Notes under the pieces: generated by a model
Told to the model about the DNA's origin: nothing
Database searches by the model: none
What the model saw: only the letters and a program-made list of their open reading frames with translations
Shown: in pieces, positions 55,116 through 64,000 of the stretch
Numbering within the stretch: the stretch's first letter is position 1
Layout: every line of letters starts with the position of its first letter
Made by a program: the position numbers and the translations under genes
Assembly: GCA_003290165.1 (NCBI GenBank)
Contig: QNQO01007623.1
Coordinates: forward strand, 1 to 64,000
DNA length: 64,000 nucleotides
Reading direction: 5' to 3'
Source: Berberis thunbergii
Lineage: Eukaryota; Streptophyta; Magnoliopsida; Ranunculales; Berberidaceae

Positions 55116-57005
55116 TAACTGGATTTGAATCACAAGATGTCGTGTTTCTTGAAACAGAATTTCCAAGCAACGTGAGTTAAACCGTGATTTAACTCTCTAT
55201 GAAATGGAGGATTCAGATGAATTACGTACGCAAAGTTGAATGGTGAATTTATTTGATAATTCAAATAGATCATCAGATCTGAGTGAGAGCCAAACAAATA
55301 ATAGTGAATTCATTTAACAAGAAAACCAACTGCGACGTAGTAGTCGTGGAAATATTCCTCGCCGTTATTTTGAAATTGAAGGTGATGCTTTTATTGTAGC
55401 CCCACAAGATGTTGATGTACCTCAAACGGCTGGGAGGATCTCACATGCCCTACAAAAAAAAATAATAGATAAAAGCAATGGATGAAAATGTGGAATCAAT
55501 GAGATCGCCAAGTTTGAAAATTGGTTGATCTTCTAGATGGACGAAAAACAATTGGGAACAAATGAGTTCTCAATGTTAAGCGTAAAATTGATGGAACAAT
55601 TGAATGATTTAGGGCTCGACTTGTAGCTAAGGGGTACACTCTAGGGGAGGGCAATGTCGGTTCGGTTCGATTTTGAGCCCCAAACCGATTTCGAACCGAT
55701 TTCATTCGGTTTGCCCAAAACCCAAACCGAAACCGAATTTTGTATTTGTAAACCGATGAATTCGGTTGAACCAAATTTTGGATCGGTTCAATTCGGTTGA
55801 GCCGAAATTTCAGGCTCAAGCATTTGAGAGACTTTCATTAAAACATGTCTAATTTTTTTACATGCCCAATTTTTTTATAGACTCAATTTTTAGCCCAAAA
55901 TTGAAAACTTTGAGAGAATGGAGTGATTCAGTGCAACAGGGTGTACTGCAATGCATTTGTTGCACTAATCAGGTATTGACACCTACCTGTTATTTAGTTA
56001 TTTATATATATCTAATTAATCGGTCGGTTCGGTTATAAATCGATCGGTTCAAAATCGTAAACCGATTTCGAACCGTTTATAATCGGTTCGGTTAGGTTTA
56101 AATTATTATCTTCCTACTCATATTTCGGTTTGGTTACCGAACCAAATTTGAAAATCGGTTCGGTCGGTTAACCAAATTTAAATCGATTTTTGCCCACCCC
56201 TAGTACACTCAACAAGAAGAAGTTGATTATAAAGAAACAATATCTCTAGTGGTGAGATTTACCTCTATTCGCCTTATTTTGGTTATAGTGGCAAATATGG
56301 ATGTAAAGATTTTTCTCATTGTAAAATTGCAAGAAGAAATTTATTTGGAACATGTAGATTTCATTAAGGAAAGTGAAGAAAACAAAGTGTGTAAGATCTT
56401 AAGTTCTATATATGGTGTAAAACAATCGAGCGAGATCGTTCAAACAGATTATGAACTATTTTACAAGAATTTTGTATAGAAAAGATTATTGAACAATTTA
56501 ATATGCGAAATTTTATACCCACTGCCACTCCTATTACAAAAAACGAATGTCCGTCGTAAGACTCCATTTGAAAGGGAACGAATGAATAAAGTTCATTATT
56601 CCAGTTCAGTTGAAAGCCTTATGTACATTATGATGTGTACAAGGCCAAATATATGTTTTGCTGTTGGAGTGACAAACACATATCAGTCAAATCCATGTCT
56701 AGTTCATTGTAAAATTGCCATGAGGATTTTGAAGTATCTAAGAGGTATTGAGGATTACACATTGTGTTATGAAGGAAATGATCTGCAACTTGAAGGCTAT
56801 ATTGATGCTGATTGGAGCGGACATTTGGAAGGAAAAGAACGTCTACCTTTGGTCGTGCTTTCTTATTGCTATTTCTTGTAACAGTAAGAAACAAACACGT
56901 GGAGTCTTATCCACAATGGAATATGAGTTTGTGGCATTCTCAGCTACAGTACAAGAGGCGGTTTAGCAAAAGAAATTCTTTAATCACGTGTGTAGCCTTA
57001 ACCAC
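55116..57005 (+). pseudogene. Second copia copy C2: reverse transcriptase and RNase H, 5' truncated
   Basis: It opens after integrase with a linker (VAPQDVDVPQTAG). The reverse transcriptase begins KTIGNKWVLNVKRKIDGTIE, LVAKGYT, and after the MITE QQEEVDYKETIS. Then come MDVKIFLIVKLQEEIYLEHV, ICKILSSIYGVKQSSE-like sequence, VESLMYIMMCTRPNICFAVG, the RNase H start LEGYIDADWSGHLEGK and STMEYEFVAFSATVQEAV. The catalytic YVDD block is absent through a deletion before 56480. Stops and shifts are frequent. It ends abruptly at about 57005 against an inverted copia piece. Confidence 0.8.
55642..56202. mobile_element. hAT-type MITE (561 bp) in the reverse transcriptase of C2
   Basis: The left end is TAGGGGAGGGCAATGTCGG and the reverse complement of the right end is TAGGGGTGGGCAAAAATCG. 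A perfect 8-bp duplication GTACACTC lies at 55634-55641 and 56203-56210. The interior has many CGGTTCGGTT and AACCGAT words. No ORF. TIR and 8-bp duplication indicate the hAT superfamily. Confidence 0.92.
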
Positions 57006-57009
57006 ATAA

Positions 57010-57960
57010 CTTCTCTTCCAAACTGTCCACATGTCCTTGGTTGTCTCGTACTTGCGAAAATCTGGCATTGTATCATTTTCTATATTCTTACAGCGTAATA
57101 CGAGCAATGAAATTTTATTTTTTATAAGCCTCTATATCCCTATTCCGGTCAAAGTTGTCATCCTCAGGCTCTTCCATGATATGGTTAAGAACTTCCAGTG
57201 ACTCTTGCTTTTCTAGTACATATTGGATTTTTATGCTCCAGATCTCATAGCTATTGTCATTCAATTTCTCAAATTTGGCGACAATATTCTTGGAAGCTGA
57301 TGCATGCCATTGTCAAGGTTTACATCTACTAAAAGATGTGTGCACGTTCTTAATGCCTAATATTACATACACCTTTTTTTTTTTTTTTTTATCACAAATG
57401 AATTCCAAATCAATGATAATTCACTGTGCAAACTCTCAGTCCTTAAAGTAATTTCATATTATTACCTTAGAACTCCCACTTCAATTAACATCTATAACAT
57501 TTTGCCAATATCCAGATAGAGTGCTTGTATTGTAGAAAATCTATACTCATGTCTCAATGATGTCCAACAAAGTTGACACTTTGTATCATAAAGTTAACTA
57601 TTTTGAAATGCTCAATCAGACCAGCATTATTGGATTTCAAAATAAGATCACTTTTGGCAAATTTATCCAAAAAAATTGTTAGATCGAATTTTAAAAGTTA
57701 TTAAATTAGGAGTTTTCAGCCTACTGGGCTTTTAAAAAACATAAAAATGTCATAGCCAAAATGAAACCTCTTTTATATAAATTAAGCCCAAGTGAAATTA
57801 ATCAAAATGAAGTCCAAATGAAATTAATCAAAATTAGCCCAAAAGAAAAACGAAATTAAATTAAGCCCGAATTCCTTTTATTTCATTTGATTTTATTCAT
57901 TGAATTCTCAATTTCATTTAATTTCAGTGCAAATTAGACAACAGGAAATATGAAGATGGC
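57010..57960 (-). pseudogene. Inverted copia 5' end: leader and Gag start (C4)
   Basis: The minus strand from about 57305 has the copia Gag start: a SKNIVAKFEKLN-like stretch, then SYEIWSIKIQYVLEKQESLE and a PEDDNFDRNRD-like stretch. This is the same block as 34195-34380 on plus. Upstream on minus (57310-57960) lies the leader that matches 32680-34185, without the SINE. The SINE's absence shows that it entered C1 alone. Confidence 0.75.
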
Positions 57961-58259
57961 AATGTTAAGAAGCTCTATCTAAACTATTCATCATTGGGCT
58001 CGACCTCATGACTCTCTCTTCTTAGTCTCATTTCTTTATTTATTTATTTTCCCCCCCTCTTTCAGTCACTCATCCAAACCAAATTCTACTAGGTTTATGC
58101 TCAGTTTTGTTTTGGAGAGAAGCCATAAACAAGGGTGAAATCTTCACCAAGGAAGACACAACCTATTATTTGATCTTCCAAATCACTCAAGCGGGTTTAA
58201 TCCCACAAAAGCTTATCTAAGTCTTGGAAGATACCCGTGCGATGTTTGTAAGGGTGAGG
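57961..58259. other. Probable copia LTR part or spacer
   Basis: Noncoding, with short T/C-rich runs. On minus it leads directly into the leader of C4, so it may be its LTR. I found no second copy to confirm this. Confidence 0.35.
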
Positions 58260-60070
58260 AACTGTTGGTTTTTCTTAGGTTAGTGATTTATGCAAACCAA
58301 TTTATGTATGATTTGCTACAAAACAAATTGCAAAGCAGATTTCAAATAAATCTACGATTTAATCATAGCTCTTATACTGATTTTGGTTTTTATATCTCAA
58401 GAAGAGATATGTTTCTCCTCTTCACAACACCATTTTGTTATGGTGTCCTCAGTCTATCTATTCATTTTTCATCACAAATTTTTTTTAATTCATCAGAAAG
58501 ATAATCACGTCCTTGATCAGTTCTCAACATTTTTATTTTCATGTCTAATGGATTTTCTACCAAAATCACAAAACATCTAAAACAATTCAAACATTCTGAC
58601 TTGTGAGAGATCAAGTAGACTTAACCAAATCAAGTGAAATCATCTACAAATGTGATGAAATATACAAACCCATCTCTGGCCTTGACATTTATCGGACCAC
58701 AAATATCTGAATGTATTAACTACAATAGAATCTCAACTCTTGTTCCTTTGCAAAATAGTTTACATGCCATTTTTCAGCAAGACAATGTTCACATATTGAT
58801 AGATTGACATTCTTAATTGAGCCCAATAAGCCATCTTTTGTCAATCTATGATTTTCTTTTGCCCAATATGGCCTAGTATAACATGCCAAACAACAATATT
58901 ATCATCCAAATTATTTGGAGTAAGATTAAGGAAAAACTATCACTGATACAACTATTAATATAGTCAATATCCAAAATTAAAAAACTATCAAGCAAATATA
59001 TGGAGGCATAATATTTTGTTCCTTGGACATATTTATATCATTACCATGGAACTTTAAAGTAAAACCTAACTTTAGCAAAACCAACACTGAGACCAAATTT
59101 CATCGAATTTCAAGAACGCACAAAATATCATGTAGGATGAGCGTTCGACCATCACGCGAACTCAACTTGCAGGTGCCTATTCCTTTAACTTCCACATTGA
59201 GTTATTTCCCACATATATCCATATCGCTCCTAGTGTGATTTGACGATATTCCACGAAACAATCACAAGTTTTTCCTATGTGGTTTATGGCGCCTGAGTCT
59301 ACAGTCCATAAAGGATGAGATTGAGTTAGAAAAATAAAACTTGATACATATGAAACACTAAAGTTTGCATTAAGGGGTCTTTACCTTCTTTGACTCATGA
59401 CATTCACGAGCATAGTGACTCTTTCCGCCACAATTGAAGCATTTACTATTGATTTACTTTTCTTTTTTAAATAGCATTTTCCTTTCTTTTGCTCTTGTTG
59501 GTTGTTGTTAGGTTTCTCCACTTATGGACGACTCTCTTACCCTTTCCACGATATTTAATGTGAAATTTTCTTTTGGAGCTTGAACCTCCATGTGGGCTAG
59601 AACCATCCTTATAGAAATCAGAATGAGTTGAGGACAACATGTGTTGTCTAGTCGTATTGGTAGGGATCGCTATACATCTGTATCTGGCCTAGTCACTTCA
59701 ATGGGATCCCCTCCTTGGTATAATATCATCTATTTATTTAAGAATAGATTTAACATTAGTTGATGGTAACTGAGGAATACTAAAGTTAACATGTCTACTA
59801 TGGCTAAAGTTAGAATTCACTGAGAGAGCAAATGTCTTTGTAACTTTCCTTATCAAATATTTTGTAACAAAACTCTTAACTGGGCGAAAATATGTTATGT
59901 GCGAATCAGATGATTTCCATATTTTATCTAAAACATTTTGCCAATATTTTCTTTAAACGTTGAAGTAAAGAGATTTGTTCTCTTATGGATTAGTTCATCA
60001 CGTGCAAGTGAGAGATGTTGGTTTCTAATTTATGCACTTGATGAAAAGTTGTTTGCCAATATCCAGGTAG
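58260..60070 (-). pseudogene. Inverted copia copy C3: leader, Gag end, protease, integrase
   Basis: On minus, a leader (60070-59690) is followed, after loss of the Gag N-terminus, by the Gag C-terminal part. The zinc knuckle there reads KCFNCGGKSHYARECHESKK (about 59446-59387). The protease has WTVDSGA (59309-59289) with the catalytic Asp kept. The GAG-pre-integrase and integrase core follow, ending near 58420 in a VVKRRNISLLEI-like block (usually VVERRNRTLLEM). Stops and shifts are frequent. This copy preserves motifs lost in C1 and helps to read it. Confidence 0.8.
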
Positions 60071-60836
60071 AATAGCTATATATATAGGGTAGAGGGTATT
60101 CTCGTCCAAACTTTGTGTGTTTATTTTTTGTCCGTCAGATTCACATCCTAAATGAGATGGAGCATTAAGATCTAGGGTTTTTCTTCTCCTCCATGGCCAC
60201 TCATCCAACTGTCAATGGTGGAAACCCCTCGGCTGGGCTTGGAGGTGGCTCGGTCGAGGTTGGCAAGCCTCCTATCTCCTTTCTCTAAGCTTTAGGCATG
60301 GTGAAGAAAGTGGCTATCGCGTGGCACCAATGGAAGGGATAAGATTTCGAAAAGAGGGCAATCCGGCTTTTTCAATTACAACCTCGGATGCACAAAAATG
60401 CGAGAACTATGTCAAAAATTATGTCATCGTGCTAAAATTTTTGAGCTTTTGCCCTTCCCTAGAGGCGATAAGGGAAACAATTCACAAGTCTTGGGGAGTT
60501 TACAATGGGACTAATGGATCCACGACATGTTATTGTACGGTTCCAGTCTGAGGAGGAAGTCAAAAAATATTTGTCTCGCGACTCCTTTCTAATCCGAGGG
60601 GTGTGATTCAAACCTTTTAGATGGCAGCAAGGTTTTAGTTTGAAGGCAGATCTAGTTTGTGCTCCATTATGGGGGTGATCTTCATGATTTGCTTCTTCAG
60701 TTTTTCCATCCGATGTTCTTAAAAGTAGTAGAAGATTCTTTCGGGACCTTTCTACGTATTGATGATAATACGAGATGTTTCACATGTCCCAAAACTGGCT
60801 CGAATCTAAGTGGAGATGGATATGTCTGTGGCGCTT

Positions 60837-61097
60837 TGTTAGAGAATAGAAGTCATTACATCCTATTGTTAGGAAAATATTTTCCAGTATTAGGAAATAC
60901 ATTCTATTGTTAGGAAAATATATTTTAGCATATTGTGTTGCAAGTTTTATGGGGTTAGGAAACTTTTCGATGGCTAGTGATTTGTTTCCTTGGTTTGAGA
61001 GGTTTCCTAGTGTATGGTGGTTTCTATTGTATTTGACTACAGTATTTATATTGCTGATGAATGAATAAAAGGGGACAATTTGGCCTTAAACTTTACA
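60837..61097 (+). repeat. 5' LTR of E2
   Basis: Begins TGTTAGAGAATAGAAGTC and ends AAACTTTACA. Inside, TATTGTTAGGAAAATAT occurs twice. Confidence 0.92.
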
Positions 61098-61161
61098 TGG
61101 TATCAGAGCTACTTTCTTGGTGACCTAAGACTATTCAAGCTCTTCCCCGCCTCTGACAACT

Positions 61162-61454
61162 ATGCAAGAAGCGGGGAAGGACATTAGGTTTGGGGCTGAA
61201 GCTCGTGCTATGATGCTTACGGGTGTTAAAGAACTTGAAAATGCAGTTAAAGTCACCATGGGACCCAAGGGTTGGAATGTTCTGATAGAGCAAAGCTTTG
61301 GAGCACCAAAGGTGACAAAAGATGGCGTCACTGTTGCAAAGAGCATTGAGTTCAAGGACAAAGTTAAGAACGTTGGTGCTAGCTTTGTGAAAACAGGTTG
61401 CAAATGCAACTAATGATGTAGCTGGAGACGGTACCAGTTGTGCCACAGTACTTA
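61162..61454 (+). pseudogene. Retro-captured mitochondrial-type CPN60 (HSP60) fragment
   Basis: CPN60 is the large subunit of the mitochondrial chaperonin ring. The translation reads [20 protein letters not shown], then [37 protein letters not shown] and [13 protein letters not shown]. After a 1-bp insertion it continues [20 protein letters not shown]. This is the N-terminal equatorial domain with the ATP-binding block (MGPKG.N and GDGT). The usual GRNV reads GWNV (CGG to TGG). About 95 codons are uninterrupted by an intron, which suggests capture of mRNA during reverse transcription. It is far too short to function. Confidence 0.9.
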
Positions 61455-61469
61455 CATGTGGAGATGAGC

Positions 61470-61755
61470 AATATCAAAATTTATGTTGTCTCGAATTGAG
61501 CTATACCACTCAAATTGAGTAATACTGAAATCTATGTTGTCTCGAATTGAGCTATACCACTCAAATTGAGCAATACCAAAATCTATGCTGTCTCGAATTG
61601 AGCCATACCAAAATATGTGTTGTCTCGAATTGAGCAATACCAAAATCTATGTTGTCTCGAATTGAGCAATACCACTCGAATTGAGCAATACAAAAATCTA
61701 TGCTGTCTCGACTTGAGCAATATCACTCGAATTGAGCAATACCAGGACTCGTCCA
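61470..61755. repeat. Tandem array of TGTTGTCTCGAATTGAG units in E2
   Basis: At least seven units of the type AAATCTATGTTGTCTCGAAT followed by TGAGCAATACCA alternate with a shorter CACTCAAATTGAGCAATAC unit. Spacing is about 35 or 53 bp. A shorter, older version sits at 25076-25250 in E1. Confidence 0.85.
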
Positions 61756-61850
61756 GACTCGACGATAATGATTTCATCACCAAATAGGACTTCAAAGTTT
61801 CCTCCAAGCTGCACATTTCGTCTGCATCTACATGTCCAGCTTGCGGGGGG

Positions 61851-62113
61851 TGTTAGAGAATAGAAGTCATTACATCTTATTGTTAGGAAAATATTTTCCA
61901 GTATTAGGAAATACATTCTATTGTTAGGAAAATATATTTTAGCATATTGTGTTGCAAGTTTTATGGGGTTAGGAAACTTTTCGATGGCTAGTGATTTGTT
62001 TCCTTGGTTTGAGAGGTTTCCTAGTGTATGGTGGTTTCCTATTGTATTTTGACTACAGTATTTATATTGCTGATGAATGAATAAAAGAGGACAATTTGGC
62101 CTTAAACTTTACA
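61851..62113 (+). repeat. 3' LTR of E2
   Basis: Near-identical partner of 60837-61097, followed by the target duplication CGCTT. Confidence 0.92.
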
Positions 62114-63360
62114 CGCTTCCTACCAGAATTTGGATTGATATCTCGAGAAGGAAAGGTTTTTGGCAAAAATAAATATTTCATGGATTTAAATGCTGTGAAC
62201 ATTGTGTTATGATTGGGCATTCTAATTCTTATTGCAAGAGACTTCTAGCTCGTGAAAAAAACCTGCCTCCGATTTGAGAAAACATGAATCAAGCCAAGAC
62301 TGGCGAGGTGAGGCAGGTCTATAGGCCAGTGGAGAGGAAAGTTAGGGAGAACATCCCTGTTGCAGGTCCAAGCGGTACCAAGAATTCCAATGGAGAAATT
62401 ATCTCGAGTGAAAGCTCGGAAGAACATGCAGTAAATTCGAATTCATAGATACAAATAACTTGTTGAAGGTGAATGCATTAAGGAAGGAATCCACCGATAG
62501 CAAAACTTCAAAAGTTAAGACAATTAATCGCCCAAGAGAAAGATATTGGCTCAGAAAATTTTAAATCTGTGTTCAAATAGGATTGTAATCAGGCTGAGTA
62601 TACAAGCTGTGGTATAGAGGCTGGTCTAGAGCAGGTCCAAGGCAACAATGCATGGTCGAGTTCCTCAACTACGGGAGGCGTGAATGACTTGTTTTTGAAA
62701 ATACAATAGCAGGTTCCAGTTACACCTTTGGTAGGAATCCTAAACAATGAGAAAAATCTGGTTATGGATTAGATGGCAGCCCATACGTCTGTGGAGAGAG
62801 ATGTTCATAGCGAGGTAAATATAGAAACAGAGTTAGTTGCAGAGGTTGGCTGTAAACAGAGTCCAAATCAGACTATGTTTCTATTGTAAATGCGATCCAA
62901 TACTTGACATTGCAGGGGAACGAATTAGGAGCAGTTGGGACACACGTTCCAGACGTGTCGATGACAGTCTAGGTATCTCTGAATAAAGATGTTGGGCGCG
63001 GGTTACAAATCTGATTTGGAACAGGGGATGATTAAGGAGAATCCATTGAAACCAAAAGGTAGCAGGAAGAAAAAAGAAAAGAATCACAATCTCCACTTTG
63101 GAAAACATCAATAAAGAGAGCTAGGAAACTGCTTCGGAATCAGAAGGTCTGCAAGCTACAACTATGAGTGATTTGGATTTGGGGACACATTTAGAAGGTG
63201 AATTGGGCATTGGAAAAATGTCGGTTATAGTTGTTTTCCCACCAGGTGAACATCGACAGACCAGGCAAAACATCTCGCTCGGTCTAAGGATGATTGAAGA
63301 CATTATGTTCTCGAACGCACGGGGAGTGAGGAACAAAGCTACCTGTGATCATCTAAGAAA

Positions 63361-64000
63361 ATGACTTCTGATCACAATATTAGGATTTTGATGATTGCCG
63401 AACCCATGATTGAGACAAACAGATTTGCGAAACTTGGCAATAGGGTTAGACTTTCTGGCTTTGCTTCGAATGATTTACTTGGTGGTAAAATTTGGTTATT
63501 CTGGGCGAATGATATTGAAATCTCTATTTAGCACGTGTCGGATTAGGTATTGCAATGTAAAGTTTTTGACAAGTTAAGTAATCAGGTTTTCACGGTCTCC
63601 TTTGTTTATGCAAAGTGCTCTATTGAAGAAGAAGGAACTTGTGGCTTGATCTAGAAAATTTTGCGTTTAACTCATGACTCTCCCTGGATGGTAGGGGGAG
63701 ATTTTAACACAATCATCTCTTCTCAAGAAAAGTTAGAAGGGGACTCACCTGCTTTGGTAATTAGGACAGAGTTTTCAACTTGCATTGAAAGTTGTGGATT
63801 GATTGACTGCGATGTATCAGGACCGAAATATACCAGGTGCAATAATAGACAGGGGAGAAACCATATTTGGGTAAGATTGGACAGGAATATGGTTAATTCC
63901 AAGTGGCTTATGCGTTGGTCGAACACTAGGTTGGAACATTTCACTGCACCTGTTCAGACCATTTTCCGCTTTTGGCTTCTTTGTTTATTCAGGAAAGATC
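63361..64000 (+). pseudogene. LINE ORF2, endonuclease domain (partial at window end)
   Basis: The APE-type endonuclease nicks target DNA to prime LINE insertion. It reads ILMIAEPMIETNRFAKLGNR, GKIWLFWANDIEI, FTVSFVYAKCSIEE and, after a frame step, HDSPWMVGGDFNTIISSQEK (the GDFN catalytic motif), then CGLIDCDVSGPKYTRCNNRQ and GRNHIWVRLDRNMVNSKW. The order and the GDFN, SGPK.T..N and RLDR motifs match plant L1 endonucleases. A stop near 63532 and frame changes around 63650 break it. The reverse transcriptase part is outside the window. Confidence 0.88.

Larger units (their letters stand above)
60837..62113 (+). mobile_element. Young non-autonomous LTR element E2 (1277 bp) with a CPN60 fragment
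   Basis: LTRs at 60837-61097 (261 bp) and 61851-62113 (263 bp) differ by only two substitutions and two 1-bp indels by eye. A perfect target duplication CGCTT lies at 60832-60836 and 62114-62118. The primer site TGGTATCAGAGC is at 61098-61109 and a G-rich polypurine tract (GCGGGGGG) precedes the 3' LTR. The interior holds a chaperonin gene piece and a tandem array, with no gag or pol. It is related to E1 in LTR start, primer site, tandem array and 3' internal block. Confidence 0.92.
60193..63360 (+). pseudogene. LINE ORF1 (DUF4283 / CCHC type), broken
   Basis: Plant L1 ORF1 proteins bind element RNA. Before E2: MATHPTVNGGNPSAGL, then after frame breaks VIVRFQSEEEVKKYLSRDSF (the DUF4283 domain), FLKVVEDSFGTFLRIDDNTR and CFTCPKT. 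After E2 (from 62119): a LPEFWIDISREGKVF-like stretch and a CCxHCxxxGHxxxxC-like knuckle near 62190-62240 (CEHCVMIGHSNSYCKRLL in one frame). The long charged C-terminal part has many stops. Removing E2 and one copy of CGCTT restores continuity of the protein motif across 60836/62119. Confidence 0.75.
60193..64000 (+). mobile_element. L1-type LINE, running off the right edge
   Basis: ORF1 and the start of ORF2 are recognisable on plus. ORF1 begins near ATG 60193. It contains VIVRFQSEEEVKKYLSRDSF and FRWQQGFSLKADLVCAPLW and the segment before the CCHC finger; it is interrupted at 60836 by LTR element E2 and resumes at 62119. ORF2 starts with an endonuclease from about 63360. Reverse transcriptase must lie beyond 64000. 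Confidence 0.85.

Noticed and set aside
61470..61755. CRISPR-like repeat spacing
   Set aside because: Units are directly tandem with no unique spacers, inside a plant LTR element.

Overview
This is nuclear DNA of a flowering plant, most likely a eudicot. The evidence is spliced genes with GT..AG introns, fragments of plastid genes (TIC55 and a plastidic ATP/ADP carrier), plant kinase and SMXL fragments, and plant transposon families. I see one apparently intact host gene, a two-exon SOUL heme-binding protein gene at 13.1-15.9 kb. Almost everything else is a nest of transposable elements, several of which carry stolen pieces of host genes.

Layout. 1-4.15 kb: the 5' part (minus strand) of a Ty3/gypsy element with gag and protease. 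4.33-11.56 kb: a 7.2-kb Mutator-type element (Pack-MULE) with fragments of a receptor kinase, an SMXL protein, a Myb/SANT-like protein and TIC55. 13.09-15.92 kb: the SOUL gene. 16.56-25.56 kb: a small LTR element with 193-bp LTRs, split by a 7.07-kb CACTA element carrying RINGv-protein and ATP/ADP-carrier fragments. 26.13-32.64 kb: six non-autonomous Helitrons joined head to tail. 32.7-60.07 kb: a patchwork of copia elements on both strands. These are interrupted by a SINE, a hAT transposon with a nearly readable transposase, a Mutator-type MITE, a hAT-type MITE and a 13-kb gypsy composite. 60.19-64.0 kb: a LINE broken by a very young 1.28-kb LTR element that carries a CPN60 chaperonin fragment.

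How the parts relate. The two gypsy copies (window start and 40.5-53.5 kb) belong to one family. It has gag and protease on one strand, no room for reverse transcriptase or integrase in the complete copy, an antisense ORF with a coiled-coil tail, and about 130-bp tandem repeats. The copy at 40.5-53.5 kb looks like the product of two insertions into one copia element, followed by a deletion between them. The two small LTR elements (16.6 kb and 60.8 kb) are relatives that move with borrowed enzymes. In the captured genes, every nonsense mutation I could assign is a C-to-T change, as expected of old methylated DNA.

Limits. All identifications come from reading translations and repeat ends by eye. 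No alignment or database search was run, so percentages, family names and some fragment ends are approximate.
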